Part shown: positions 20,837-29,369 of the stretch, in pieces
Position numbering within the stretch: the stretch's first letter is position 1
How the letters are laid out: every line of letters starts with the position of its first letter
Origin: Paenarthrobacter histidinolovorans
GTDB taxonomy: Bacteria > Actinomycetota > Actinomycetes > Actinomycetales > Micrococcaceae
DNA: 64,000 bases
Direction of reading: 5' to 3'
NCBI RefSeq assembly: GCF_014647595.1
Contig: NZ_BMPM01000001.1
Location: forward strand, 496,001 to 560,000
Position numbers and translations under genes: made by a program
Notes under the pieces: generated by a model
Databases searched by the model: none
The model's input: only the letters and a program-made list of their open reading frames with translations
Told to the model about the DNA's origin: nothing

Positions 20837-20938
20837 CGGGTCAAGTTTAGACGACGCCACGGCACCACCCGTTCACCGGGCCACCGGAGCGTCTTGTCGC
20901 GGCCTGTCCCGGCCCGCGGCGCCGCACGGTTTAAACGA

Positions 20939-20977
20939 CGGAAGTCCGCCCCACCGAAACGGCGGAACGGACTTCCG
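20939..20977 (-). terminator. Terminator of the rplM-rpsI operon
   Basis: A 10-bp stem, CGGAAGTCCG (20939-20948) with CGGACTTCCG (20968-20977), with further inner pairing, follows the rpsI stop. The minus strand then reads TCGTTT. Confidence 0.7.
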
Positions 20978-21003
20978 ATACCCCTGTAATGGGGTGAAGC
21001 GAA

Positions 21004-21513
21004 TTAACGCTTGGAGTACTGCTGAGCCTTGCGTGCCTTCTTGAGACCGGCCTTCTTACGCTCGATGACGCGGGCGTCACGAGTCAGGAAGCCTGCCTTC
21101 TTGAGGGTGGCGCGGTTGTTGTCGACGTCGATCTCGTTCAGTGAACGGGCGATGCCGAGGCGCAGTGCACCAGCCTGGCCGGAGGGGCCACCGCCGTGGA
21201 TGCGGGCGATGACGTCGTATGCACCTTCGAGGTCAAGAACGCGGAACGGTTCGTTGACATCCTGCTGGTGCAGCTTGTTCGGGAAGTAGTTGGCCAGCTC
21301 GCGGCCGTTGATGATCCACTTGCCGGAACCCGGAACAACGCGAACGCGTGCAACGGCTTCCTTGCGGCGGCCAACAGCTGCGCCGGCAACGGTCAGTGCC
21401 GGGCGCTCCTTCTTGGGAGCATCTTCAGCAGCTGCGCTGCTTTCAGAGGTGTAGCTGGTGAGGGTTTCCTCAGCCTCGACGGCTTCGGCGGTCAGTTCTT
21501 CGTTCTGAGCCAC
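21004..21513 (-). CDS. rpsI: 30S ribosomal protein S9
   Basis: A 169-residue S9. The C-terminal tail [18 protein letters not shown] is the invariant element that reaches the P-site tRNA in the 30S subunit. Core blocks are [15 protein letters not shown] and [20 protein letters not shown]. About 45 N-terminal residues are acidic and Ala/Ser/Thr-rich and exceed the roughly 130-residue canonical protein, a common actinobacterial extension. The GTG start follows AAGGAG. It is 38 nt downstream of rplM and forms the usual rplM-rpsI pair. Confidence 0.96.
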   Translation of the reverse strand: MAQNEELTAEAVEAEETLTSYTSESSAAAEDAPKKERPALTVAGAAVGRRKEAVARVRVVPGSGKWIINGRELANYFPNKLHQQDVNEPFRVLDLEGAYDVIARIHGGGPSGQAGALRLGIARSLNEIDVDNNRATLKKAGFLTRDARVIERKKAGLKKARKAQQYSKR

Positions 21514-21551
21514 GGTTCTCCTTGTAATGAAAAGTTGGTTGGTGGCCAGGA

Positions 21552-21995
21552 CTACTGGGCGACCTGGGTGATTTCGAAAGTCTTAGGCTGCTGTGCCGCG
21601 TGGGGGTGCTCCGGGCCTGCGTAGACCTTGAGCTTGCCCAGCTGCTGAGCTGCCAGGGAGTTCTTGGGGAGCATGCCCTTGATGGCCTTCTCAACAGCGC
21701 GAACCGGGTTGGATTCCAACAGTTCGGCGTAGTTGACGGAGGTCAGGCCGCCCGGGTAACCGGAGTGGCGGTATGCGCGCTTCTGCTCCAGCTTGGCGCC
21801 GGTGAGGGCAACCTTTTCAGCGTTGATGATGATGACGAAGTCGCCCATGTCCATGTGGGACGCAAAGGTCGGCTTGTGCTTTCCGCGCAGCAGTGTTGCG
21901 GTCTGGCTGGCAAGACGACCAAGGACAACGTCGGTGGCGTCAATGACGTGCCACTGGCGGTTGATATCGCCGGGCTTCGGGGTGTACGTACGCAC
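21552..21995 (-). CDS. rplM: 50S ribosomal protein L13
   Basis: A 147-residue L13, an early-assembly large-subunit protein that binds 23S rRNA. It shows the family blocks [40 protein letters not shown] and [11 protein letters not shown]-like [11 protein letters not shown], then [14 protein letters not shown]. It starts with GTG 21995 after a short CGAGG. It is the first gene of the rplM-rpsI operon; in many actinobacteria truA is directly upstream, but here the Tad pilus locus lies between them. Confidence 0.96.
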   Translation of the reverse strand: MRTYTPKPGDINRQWHVIDATDVVLGRLASQTATLLRGKHKPTFASHMDMGDFVIIINAEKVALTGAKLEQKRAYRHSGYPGGLTSVNYAELLESNPVRAVEKAIKGMLPKNSLAAQQLGKLKVYAGPEHPHAAQQPKTFEITQVAQ

Positions 21996-22282
21996 GGTTT
22001 TGCCTCGTTCTTGTTCTGGCGTTCATGTTTTAGGCGACACGCAGTGAGGCGTGTACCTACTATGTATGCGCTACCGGAGCAGAGGTGAGGGCTCTATGTA
22101 CCAGTTATCCCAGGATCTCGAAATGCCCATGGAGTTAGCGATCCTGCAACTGGATCCCCCTGTAGGCATGTGTCATCGAGATAGGACACGCACAACGACT
22201 CTAAACAATACCTTCAACGGGGCGCCCGGGTCAAAATGGGGTGAGCACACATGGGTGAACCTGTGTTAATGAGGGAGTGCAC
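21996..22282. promoter_or_regulatory. Divergent intergenic region between rplM and the Tad locus
   Basis: This 287-nt stretch has no convincing gene. It must hold the promoter of rplM-rpsI (minus) and probably that of the prepilin peptidase gene (plus). I could not place either promoter with confidence. The short plus-strand frame at 22051-22269 lacks coding features. Confidence 0.5.
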
Positions 22283-22927
22283 GTGACTGACGGACTTGCC
22301 ATGCCGCTTCTGCTGGCTCTCGCTGGCCTCCTCCTGAGTCCCGCCGCGGAGTTCCTGATCGCCCGCGCCCTGCCGCGGCTCGGCGGACTCCCCTCCTCAG
22401 GGGTAAGGATCACGACGGCGGCAGTCACCGCCTTGCTTTTTGCACTCCTTGGGTGGCGGTTTGGGATGGGGGCAGAATTGCCGGCCTTTCTGTTACTGGC
22501 TCTTTTGGGCGTGCAACTTTCACGTATTGATTTCATGCTGCATTTGCTCCCGAACCGCCTGGTTTTGACCCTTCTTAGCGGTGGCCTGGCACTCCTGGCC
22601 CTGTCTTCCTCGCTGGAACCGGGCTGGACAGAGCTGCTCCGGGCACTCGCCGGCGGCTTCATCCTCTTCGCTGGCTACCTGATTCTGGGACTTATTTCGC
22701 CCGGAAGCCTCGGAATGGGCGATGTGAAGCTCGCGGCACCACTTGGAATGTACTTGGGCTACTTGGGTTGGCAGCAAGTACTGTTCGGCGGCCTGCTGGG
22801 ATTCGTGGTGGGCGGAGTGCTGACGCTCGCGATGTTGCGCCTGCGTTCCGCCGGGAAACCAGCCGAAACGGCACATGGCCCGGCAATGGTTCTTGCGGTT
22901 TTTGCGGTAATTCTCGCCCTGCACTGA
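22283..22927 (+). CDS. Prepilin peptidase, A24 family (TadV/CpaA type)
   Basis: A 214-residue polytopic aspartic peptidase that would process Flp prepilin at the membrane. The second catalytic motif is clear as GMGDVKLAAPLGMYLG (GxGDxK), and the first Asp is in SRIDFMLHLLPNRLVL. About six hydrophobic segments surround them. It lacks the N-terminal methylation domain of PilD, as is usual for the CpaA type. GTG 22283 is chosen because GAGGGA lies 6 nt upstream; GTG 22277 would sit on top of that site. It is the first gene of the Tad locus, 321 nt before the pilin gene. Confidence 0.85.
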   Translation: MTDGLAMPLLLALAGLLLSPAAEFLIARALPRLGGLPSSGVRITTAAVTALLFALLGWRFGMGAELPAFLLLALLGVQLSRIDFMLHLLPNRLVLTLLSGGLALLALSSSLEPGWTELLRALAGGFILFAGYLILGLISPGSLGMGDVKLAAPLGMYLGYLGWQQVLFGGLLGFVVGGVLTLAMLRLRSAGKPAETAHGPAMVLAVFAVILALH

Positions 22928-23248
22928 CCCGGACCAAGTACGTCCTTACCCCCACTGAAGGGCGTCCTCTAACTAATAAGGCTCCTGCTGGAACCAAGTA
23001 GTTTCGCCCTGCACGGGAACCGGAACTGAGTACTTCGCGCCCACTCCCCCCTCGGGCAGGTAATGCACGCCCGAATAATTCGAGTACGGCTACGCATTGT
23101 GGCTTGTTGTGCGATGGGTCAATTCTTATGTCATCGAATTCGAACGGCTGGAAGCAACAAGAGCCTTTCAAATCTCGAACTGCTTTATACATCAGCTTTA
23201 CTCACTCGTTTTCTTCTAATCAAATTCATTTCTGGGAAGGATTTTCCA
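22928..23248 (+). promoter_or_regulatory. Long leader of the flp pilin gene with a repeated motif
   Basis: This 321-nt gap is relatively AT-rich towards its 3' end. Three imperfect copies of a GGA(A)C-N2-AGTA motif occur at about 22931-22945 (GGACCAAGTACGTCC), 22990-23006 (GGAACCAAGTAGTTTCG) and 23022-23037 (GGAACTGAGTACTTCG). They could be operator sites for pilus regulation. I recognise no riboswitch fold. Confidence 0.45.
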
Positions 23249-23434
23249 ATGTCTGCTTTCATGATCAACACCATCGCTTTCATCGCCGGCGTCAAGGACC
23301 GCTTCACCAAGGAAGAGAAGGGAGCAACGATGGTTGAATACGGCCTGATCATCGCCGCCATCGCCGTCGTCGTGGGGGTTGCCGCCGTAGCTCTCGGCCT
23401 GCGGGTCACCGCCCTGTTCGACGGCGTCCTTTAG
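23249..23434 (+). CDS. flp: Flp-family type IVb pilin
   Basis: A 61-residue pilin precursor, the structural subunit of the Tad pilus. A 25-residue charged leader ends in KEEKG, followed by ATMVEYGLIIAAIAVVVGVAAVALG. The prepilin peptidase should cut between Gly25 and Ala26, leaving the Glu at mature position +5 and the Glu-Tyr pair typical of Flp. A single hydrophobic helix makes up most of the mature protein. ATG 23249 follows GGAAGGA; the longer frame upstream is not coding. It lies between the peptidase and tadE genes. Confidence 0.93.
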   Translation: MSAFMINTIAFIAGVKDRFTKEEKGATMVEYGLIIAAIAVVVGVAAVALGLRVTALFDGVL

Positions 23435-23537
23435 GCCTGATCCGTGACGCGGTTGGTCGCGGCTGCCCACTGGCAAGCCCGGCCAACCCGTTGCTTTAAG
23501 AGCACCTACTGTTGGGATCTGGGACCGGGAGATGGAC

Positions 23538-23930
23538 GTGAAATCCACAACGAATGAGCGTGGCGCTGCGGCCGTGGAATTGGCCATCATACTGCCACTC
23601 TTGCTGCTCATCCTTTTCGGCATCATCGAGTTTGGACGCGCCTACAATGTCCAGGTTTCGCTGACCGAGGCTGCCCGCGAAGGGGCCCGCTACGCGGCGG
23701 TGCACTATCAGGACGGCAGTCTGAATGTCTCCGGAGCAGCTTTGACCGCCGCGCCGGCTCTGGACGGCTTAGGCGTTACGGTCACAAACAATGCTTCGAG
23801 CTGCGCTCCGGGCTCCAACGTCAAGGTAACCACAAGCGTTTCGCTGCCTTCCATGACCGGCTTTCTGGATGGCATCGGCATCTTCCCCCTCAATCTTTCC
23901 GGAGTAGGGGTGATGAGATGCGGTGGCTGA
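23538..23930 (+). CDS. TadE-family minor pseudopilin
   Basis: A 130-residue TadE-like protein needed for Tad pilus assembly. The N-terminus ERGAAAVELAIILPLLLLILFGIIEFGRAY is the TadE signature: a short charged leader, a pilin-like cleavage site RG-AAAVE with Glu at +5, and one membrane helix. The rest is extracytoplasmic. GTG 23538 is preferred because GGGAG lies 6 nt upstream; ATG 23532 would leave no spacing. It overlaps the next gene by 13 nt, so both are co-translated. Confidence 0.85.
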   Translation: MKSTTNERGAAAVELAIILPLLLLILFGIIEFGRAYNVQVSLTEAAREGARYAAVHYQDGSLNVSGAALTAAPALDGLGVTVTNNASSCAPGSNVKVTTSVSLPSMTGFLDGIGIFPLNLSGVGVMRCGG

Positions 23931-24955
23931 CAAAAGTCCGGCAGCACGTTCGAGAGGATGCGGGCGACTATTCCAAGGAACGGGGCGCATCCACCGTCAT
24001 CGTCGCAGTCCTCATGGTGGTTCTTTTGGGATTTGCTGCCTTGGCAGTGGACGTCGGGGCGATCTATGCGGAAAAGGCGCAACTGCAGAACGGTGCCGAT
24101 GCTGCGGCACTGGCCATCGCAACCGACTGTGCTGGAGGCAGCTGTGGAAGCAGCACTTCCACAGGAAATCAGTTCGCCAACAGCAATGCCAACGACAACA
24201 CCAGCGGCGCTGTCGTCACCTTTCCCGCTGCCACCACCGTGCGGGTCGTGACCAATGCCAGGGACACAGCCGGGCAAAACAGCCTCTCGCTGTTCTTCGC
24301 ACAGTCCATGGGCTTCGACACCGCGTCGGTTGACGCTTCTGCCGAAGCCTCGTGGGGAGCTCCGTCGTCAGCGACGACCCTGCCCTGGACCATCAGCGAG
24401 TGCGTGTTCAAGAAGTACTTATCGCCTGCCCAACTTGCCTCGCTGAACTCAACCGGCACGTTCTCAGGCGATCCTGTTCCCACCCACGTCACCCTTCGCT
24501 ACGACACCAACGCACCCGCTGTGGGTGGGTGCGTAGCGCAAAATGGCTACCAGCCTGGCGGTTTTGGCTGGCTGGAAACCACTTCCGCATGTTCCACAGA
24601 CATCAACATCGGCGCGGTGGTGCAGGGCCAGCCCGGCAACCATTTTCCCAATGCCGCCACCTGTAACACCGTGCTTGCGCACATCATGGATGAACCCGCA
24701 CTAATCCCGCTTTTCAAGACGGCAGCGCAAAACGGCAACAAGACCAAATACACCCTCATTGGTTTCGCCGCGTTCCAGGTGACCGGGTACAAGTTCGACG
24801 GCGGCCAGCAGCTGGACCCCGCAGCGCCCAGCTGCACCAACAACTGCAGGGCCCTACAGGGATTTTTCTCCCGTTTCGTGTCACTCGAAGAAGGTTCACA
24901 AGTCTCCGGTGGCATTCCCAACTATGGAGCGTCGGTGGTCACGCTCACCAAATAG
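23918..24955 (+). CDS. TadG-like pilus assembly protein
   Basis: A 345-residue protein with a TadE/TadG-type N-terminal helix: ERGASTVIVAVLMVVLLGFA, followed by LAVDVGAIYAEKAQLQNGADAAALA, the Flp-associated TadG_N motif. The remaining 290 residues are extracytoplasmic and contain repeated Cys residues (ATDCAGGSC, SECVFK, GGCVAQNG, SACSTD, ATCNTV, PSCTNNC), suggesting disulfides. It overlaps the tadE-like gene by 13 nt and precedes the cpaB-like gene. The role is inferred from locus position and the N-terminal domain. Confidence 0.82.
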   Translation: MRWLTKVRQHVREDAGDYSKERGASTVIVAVLMVVLLGFAALAVDVGAIYAEKAQLQNGADAAALAIATDCAGGSCGSSTSTGNQFANSNANDNTSGAVVTFPAATTVRVVTNARDTAGQNSLSLFFAQSMGFDTASVDASAEASWGAPSSATTLPWTISECVFKKYLSPAQLASLNSTGTFSGDPVPTHVTLRYDTNAPAVGGCVAQNGYQPGGFGWLETTSACSTDINIGAVVQGQPGNHFPNAATCNTVLAHIMDEPALIPLFKTAAQNGNKTKYTLIGFAAFQVTGYKFDGGQQLDPAAPSCTNNCRALQGFFSRFVSLEEGSQVSGGIPNYGASVVTLTK

Positions 24956-25010
24956 GCACTCGATGAGCGCCCCGCCACCAATCTCACGAGAACTCGAAGG
25001 GAGTTACAAA

Positions 25011-25778
25011 GTGAAAACACGCCTACTGGGAGGCATTGCTGCATTGCTGTTGGCAGTCACAGGCATCGTTCTACTGGTCACCTACGTACAGGGAGCAGAC
25101 AAACGGGCACAGCAAGGGCTTGATCCCGTCAGTGTACTTGTCGTCAAGGAACGCATTCCTGCCGGCACCAAGGCAGAGGACATCCAGTCCAAGCTCAAAA
25201 CCGAAACTTTGCCTCAGTCCGCGGTGGCACCGGGAACCATCAACACCCTCACCGATCAAAAAGGAAAGGTGACCTCGGCTGACCTTCAGCCGGGTGAACA
25301 GCTTCTGGGGGTAAAGCTGGTCAGCCCCAAAGAGCTGGTCCCGGGAACTGTTCCCGTACCGGAGGGTTTGCAGGAAGCCACTTTTGTCCTTGCTCCTGAG
25401 CGCATGCTGGGGGGCCGGGTAGAGGCCGGGGATACCGTGACTGTCTTCGCTTCCTTCAAACTCGATGAGGCGATCCAGGCAGGAGCCAACGTGCCGGCCG
25501 GGTTAAGTGGCTGGAAGGACTTCACTGAGCTCCTGTACCACGACGTTCTGGTCACAGCGGTCCAGCAGGCTGCCCCCGAAGCGGAAAAATCCGCCGGAAC
25601 TGAAAAGGCAGTCGCACTTCCCAATGGGTCCGCGTATGTCACCGTGGCATTGAGCGACGCGAACGCAGCCAAGATGGTCTTTGGCGCAGAATTTGGCACC
25701 CTCTGGCTCTCCAAGCAGACAGAGAAGACCGTCAAAACCGATCCACCAACAACCACGTTCGGAGGGCTGGTCCAATGA
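25011..25778 (+). CDS. CpaB/RcpC-like SAF-domain pilus assembly protein
   Basis: A 255-residue protein with one N-terminal membrane helix (LLGGIAALLLAVTGIVLLVTYV) and a SAF domain of the CpaB/RcpC type: VLVVKERIPAGTKAEDI, then DLQPGEQLLGVKLV and the domain near GRVEAGDTVTVFASF. In Gram-negative Tad systems this protein assists the outer-membrane secretin; Gram-positive homologues act at the envelope in an unclear way. GTG 25011 is chosen because AAGGGAG lies 7 nt upstream. The stop overlaps the next start as ATGA. Confidence 0.83.
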   Translation: MKTRLLGGIAALLLAVTGIVLLVTYVQGADKRAQQGLDPVSVLVVKERIPAGTKAEDIQSKLKTETLPQSAVAPGTINTLTDQKGKVTSADLQPGEQLLGVKLVSPKELVPGTVPVPEGLQEATFVLAPERMLGGRVEAGDTVTVFASFKLDEAIQAGANVPAGLSGWKDFTELLYHDVLVTAVQQAAPEAEKSAGTEKAVALPNGSAYVTVALSDANAAKMVFGAEFGTLWLSKQTEKTVKTDPPTTTFGGLVQ

Positions 25779-26974
25779 GCCGCTTCGTAGCCATCACTGC
25801 AGTACGTGATTTCGAGACCCGCGTACGCCAAGCAATCACTGGAGCCCTGCATGGCGACCTTCAAACTTTGTCGCCCACAGTCCTTCAAGCCGGCACCGAC
25901 GAAATCTTCAAGCAACTCACTGGGGCGCCTCCTGAGGTCATGATTCTCGGCCCGGGAGTGAATCCCGACGATGCCTTCAAGCTGGCCACTGTGCTCGACC
26001 TCCAATACCCGGAAATAAGCCTTCTCATGGTCGCCGATCCGACAGCCGACGTTGTGCTCAAAGCCATGCATGCCGGGGTCAGGGATGTTGTGGCGCCTGA
26101 AGCAGAGGTGAACGAGCTTCGGGTGCTTCTGGAGCGCGCCTGCTTGGCCGCAGCGAGCCGCCGACGCGGAATGCAGCCTGCCGCCGAATCCGGGCAGGAG
26201 CGGGGACGCATCATTGCGGTGATGTCACCCAAAGGCGGAGTGGGCAAGACCACCGTCGCCACAAATTTGGCCATCGGGCTGGGAAACATCGCACCGATGA
26301 GCGTGGTGATCGTGGATCTGGACCTGCAGTTCGGGGACGTCGCTTCAGGTCTGCTGCTGGAACCGGAGCACTCCATCACCGAGGCAGTGCATGGGGCCGC
26401 GGCGCAGGACGCCATGGTCCTCAAGGCGTTTTTGACCGTCCACCCGGCAGGAATTTATGCACTCTGCGCACCTCAGAGGCCCTCTGACTCGGACTACATT
26501 ACTGCCGAACACGTCACCCGCCTCCTCAACCAGTTGGCTACGGAGTTCAAGTACGTAGTAGTGGATACTGCACCAGGTCTAGGCGAACACTGCCTGGCCA
26601 CCCTGGAGTTGGCTACCGACGGCGTGTGGGTCTGCGGCATGGATGTGCCGAGCATCAGGGGTCTGCGGAAGTGTTTTAGCGTTCTGAAGGAACTCCAGCT
26701 TTTGCCACAGGGCCGGCACACAGTGCTGAACTTTGCGGACCGAAAAAGCGGGCTCTCTGTCCAGGATGTCGAAGCCACCATCGGAGTGCCTGTCGACACG
26801 GTGATACCGCGATCCAGGACGTTGCCGTATTCAACCAATCGCGGCATTCCTGTACTTCAAGGGACGGCCAGGGACTCGGCCCTCAAGGGCCTGAAGAAGC
26901 TGGTCCAGCGCTTCGACCCCCGCTTGGAATCGGCTCCCCAGAACAAGCTGCACCGGAGGGTGGTGGTGTCATGA
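25775..26974 (+). CDS. CpaE/TadZ-like pilus assembly ATPase
   Basis: A 399-residue MinD/ParA-family protein that positions the Tad machine. Residues 1-130 resemble a receiver-like domain (VMILGPGVNPDDAFKLATVL, ISLLMVADPTADVVLKAM). The ATPase domain starts near 147 with the deviant Walker A SPKGGVGKTTVATNLA (about 151-166), followed by VVIVDLDLQFGDVASGL and YVVVDTAPG. It overlaps the preceding gene by 4 nt and the following ATPase gene by 4 nt, so translation is coupled across all three. Confidence 0.88.
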   Translation: MSRFVAITAVRDFETRVRQAITGALHGDLQTLSPTVLQAGTDEIFKQLTGAPPEVMILGPGVNPDDAFKLATVLDLQYPEISLLMVADPTADVVLKAMHAGVRDVVAPEAEVNELRVLLERACLAAASRRRGMQPAAESGQERGRIIAVMSPKGGVGKTTVATNLAIGLGNIAPMSVVIVDLDLQFGDVASGLLLEPEHSITEAVHGAAAQDAMVLKAFLTVHPAGIYALCAPQRPSDSDYITAEHVTRLLNQLATEFKYVVVDTAPGLGEHCLATLELATDGVWVCGMDVPSIRGLRKCFSVLKELQLLPQGRHTVLNFADRKSGLSVQDVEATIGVPVDTVIPRSRTLPYSTNRGIPVLQGTARDSALKGLKKLVQRFDPRLESAPQNKLHRRVVVS

Positions 26975-28413
26975 AGCTCTCCGAGAGGCTTTCGAAAAAC
27001 AATCCGCTGTCCGCCATTGCCCCAAGTGATTCACAACCAATGGCAGTGGTTGCCGGGGGCGAATGGGCCGCGCTCCCTTCGGCATCAACCCCAATGTTGG
27101 GCGGTGCGCCGACGGCACCGGCAGTAGATGCTCTGGCCGGTCTCAAAAAACGTGCTGCAGCTTCCCTCTTTGAACGCATAGGAAGCCGCTTGGGGGACAC
27201 TTCTTCATCTGAAGAGGATCTCCGCTCCTTCGCAGTGGAGGAACTTTCAGCGGTTATCGATGACGAGCAAGTACCTCTTACACCAGAGGAACGGCGCCGG
27301 CTTATCCGCGAAATATCCGACGAAGTGATGGGCTACGGTCCCCTTCAGAGGCTATTGGAGGACCCCTCCGTCACGGAAGTCATGGTGAACAGATTCGACC
27401 AGATCTATGTGGAGCGCCACGGTCATCTGGCTCTCACTGAACTCCAGTTCAGCTCGGATGATCACCTGCGGAAGGTGATCGAACGAATCGTTTCCAAGGT
27501 TGGGCGTCGCATCGATGAATCTTCTCCGTTGGTGGACGCCAGGCTGGAAGACGGCTCCCGTGTCAACGCGATCATCCCTCCTTTGGCGATCAACGGTCCC
27601 TCACTTACCATCAGGAAATTTAGTCATGTTCCACTGACTGTTCGAAACCTCATCGAATGGGGATCGATGAGCCAGGAGATGGCCGAACTGTTGAGCGCGT
27701 GCGTTCGGGCCCGACTCAATATCATCGTTTCTGGTGGCACAGGCACCGGCAAGACGACCATGCTCAATGTGTTGTCATCCTTCATCCCCGAATCCGACCG
27801 GATCGTCACCATCGAGGATGCGGTCGAACTGCAGTTGCAGCAGCGTCATGTGGTCAGGTTGGAGAGCCGGCCACCCAATATCGAAGGCAAGGGCGCCATC
27901 ACCATCCGCGACTTGGTTCGGAACTCTCTTCGTATGCGTCCGGACCGGATCATCGTGGGCGAGGTACGCGGGGGTGAATCACTGGACATGCTTCAGGCCA
28001 TGAACACCGGCCACGATGGATCGTTGTCCACCGTGCATGCCAACTCCCCCCGCGATGCGGTCGCCCGCCTGGAGACCTTGGTGCTCATGGCTGGAATGGA
28101 TCTTCCACTCCGGGCGATCCGCGAACAGGCCTCTTCGGCAGTTGACCTCATTGTTCAGGTCACCCGGTTACGCGATGGGAGCCGCCGTGTTACCCACGTT
28201 ACTGAGGTTCAGGGGATGGAAGGTGACGTCGTGACCTTGCAGGATGTCTTCCTTTTCGACTATTCGGCAGGCTTGGATGTCCAAGGCCGGTTCTTGGGCA
28301 AGGTCATCCCGACGGGCATTCGTCCCCGTTTCCTGGACCGGTTCGCCGAACTTGGGATCCAGGTATCGCCGGCTATCTTTGGTGTCGCCCCCATCAATGC
28401 AGGGAGGCGGTAG
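26971..28413 (+). CDS. tadA: CpaF/TadA pilus assembly secretion ATPase
   Basis: A 480-residue GspE/VirB11-type hexameric ATPase that powers Flp pilus assembly. The N-terminal domain carries [21 protein letters not shown] and the arginine-rich strand LTIRKFS. Walker A is [13 protein letters not shown] (about residues 253-265), the Asp box is [13 protein letters not shown], Walker B is [16 protein letters not shown] and the His box is [12 protein letters not shown]. All expected catalytic elements are present. It overlaps the CpaE-like gene by 4 nt and is followed by tadB after 2 nt. Confidence 0.94.
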   Translation: MKLSERLSKNNPLSAIAPSDSQPMAVVAGGEWAALPSASTPMLGGAPTAPAVDALAGLKKRAAASLFERIGSRLGDTSSSEEDLRSFAVEELSAVIDDEQVPLTPEERRRLIREISDEVMGYGPLQRLLEDPSVTEVMVNRFDQIYVERHGHLALTELQFSSDDHLRKVIERIVSKVGRRIDESSPLVDARLEDGSRVNAIIPPLAINGPSLTIRKFSHVPLTVRNLIEWGSMSQEMAELLSACVRARLNIIVSGGTGTGKTTMLNVLSSFIPESDRIVTIEDAVELQLQQRHVVRLESRPPNIEGKGAITIRDLVRNSLRMRPDRIIVGEVRGGESLDMLQAMNTGHDGSLSTVHANSPRDAVARLETLVLMAGMDLPLRAIREQASSAVDLIVQVTRLRDGSRRVTHVTEVQGMEGDVVTLQDVFLFDYSAGLDVQGRFLGKVIPTGIRPRFLDRFAELGIQVSPAIFGVAPINAGRR

Positions 28414-28415
28414 CC

Positions 28416-29357
28416 GTGGAATCCCCAGGGGTTTTCATCCTTGCCGTCACACTGTGCATGGTTGCTCTCTCCATTCTGGTCGCGATTGTCCTTAAACCGC
28501 GACGCGACAGTATTCCCATCGAGCGGCGTCGTTTGGAAACTTCTAGCGATACGTCCGCCGTAGGCCTGGTCTCCGATACCGCCGTTCGCTTCATGGACAA
28601 CGTACTGGGACGTTCGGGGGGACCCTTCAATCGGGAAGTTCTTTACCAAGCCGGAGTCAAACAGGCCCCTGCCGACTTCATGGTTCTGGTTGTCGCCGGC
28701 GCCGTAGTCACGGCAGTCGTTGGCGCACTTGTCTTCAACCTCTTCGTCGGTATCTTCTTGGCGCTTTCGGTGCCGTTTCTGGCGAAATTGGTATTGGTTT
28801 CCAAAACACAGAAACGACGCGCCAAATTCGAGGGACAACTGACGGACACTATCCAGATGCTGATCGGCGGGCTTCGGGTCGGGCACGGCATTATGAGGTC
28901 CCTGCAAGCCGCAGCCCAGGAGTCCCAGGCTCCGACATCAGAAGAGTTAAGCCGGATCGTCAACGAAGTAAGGGTCGGCAAAGACGCACGTCAGGCGATA
29001 GAAGACTGCGCTGCGCGGATGGACAGCGAAGATTTCCGTTGGATTGGCCAAGCCATCCAGATCAACCGTGAAGTGGGCGGTGACCTAGCCGAGGTTCTGG
29101 AGCAGGTTGAAGGAACCATCCGTGAACGCAGCGAGATCAAGGGGCACGTGCGTGCTTTGAGCGCTGAAGGAAAGATGTCAGCCGTGGTTCTGATGATTCT
29201 TCCCGTGGCAGTGGGGATCTTCATGTCAGCACTAAACCCCGGGTACCTGAAACTCTTCACCGGCCACCCCCTTGGGATTGCCTTGATAGTTGTCAGTGTG
29301 ATCCTGTTCGCCGTCGGAGGCTTCTGGATGAGCCGCACAGTGAAGATCAAGTTCTAG
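28416..29357 (+). CDS. tadB: Tad platform protein TadB
   Basis: A 313-residue inner-membrane protein of the GspF family that forms part of the pilus assembly platform. A first membrane helix at residues 5-25 and a pair near 88-120 are followed by the cytoplasmic GspF domain: QLTDTIQMLIGGLRVGHGIMRSLQAAAQE and FRWIGQAIQINREVGGDLAEVLEQVEGTIRER. Two more helices end the protein. GTG 28416 follows GGGAGG. It is 2 nt after the ATPase gene and 12 nt before tadC. Confidence 0.9.
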   Translation: MESPGVFILAVTLCMVALSILVAIVLKPRRDSIPIERRRLETSSDTSAVGLVSDTAVRFMDNVLGRSGGPFNREVLYQAGVKQAPADFMVLVVAGAVVTAVVGALVFNLFVGIFLALSVPFLAKLVLVSKTQKRRAKFEGQLTDTIQMLIGGLRVGHGIMRSLQAAAQESQAPTSEELSRIVNEVRVGKDARQAIEDCAARMDSEDFRWIGQAIQINREVGGDLAEVLEQVEGTIRERSEIKGHVRALSAEGKMSAVVLMILPVAVGIFMSALNPGYLKLFTGHPLGIALIVVSVILFAVGGFWMSRTVKIKF

Positions 29358-29369
29358 GAGACAATGATC

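Noticed and set aside
22928-23248. Cyclic-di-GMP or other riboswitch before flp
   Set aside because: I could not find the conserved core of any riboswitch class, only short repeated motifs.
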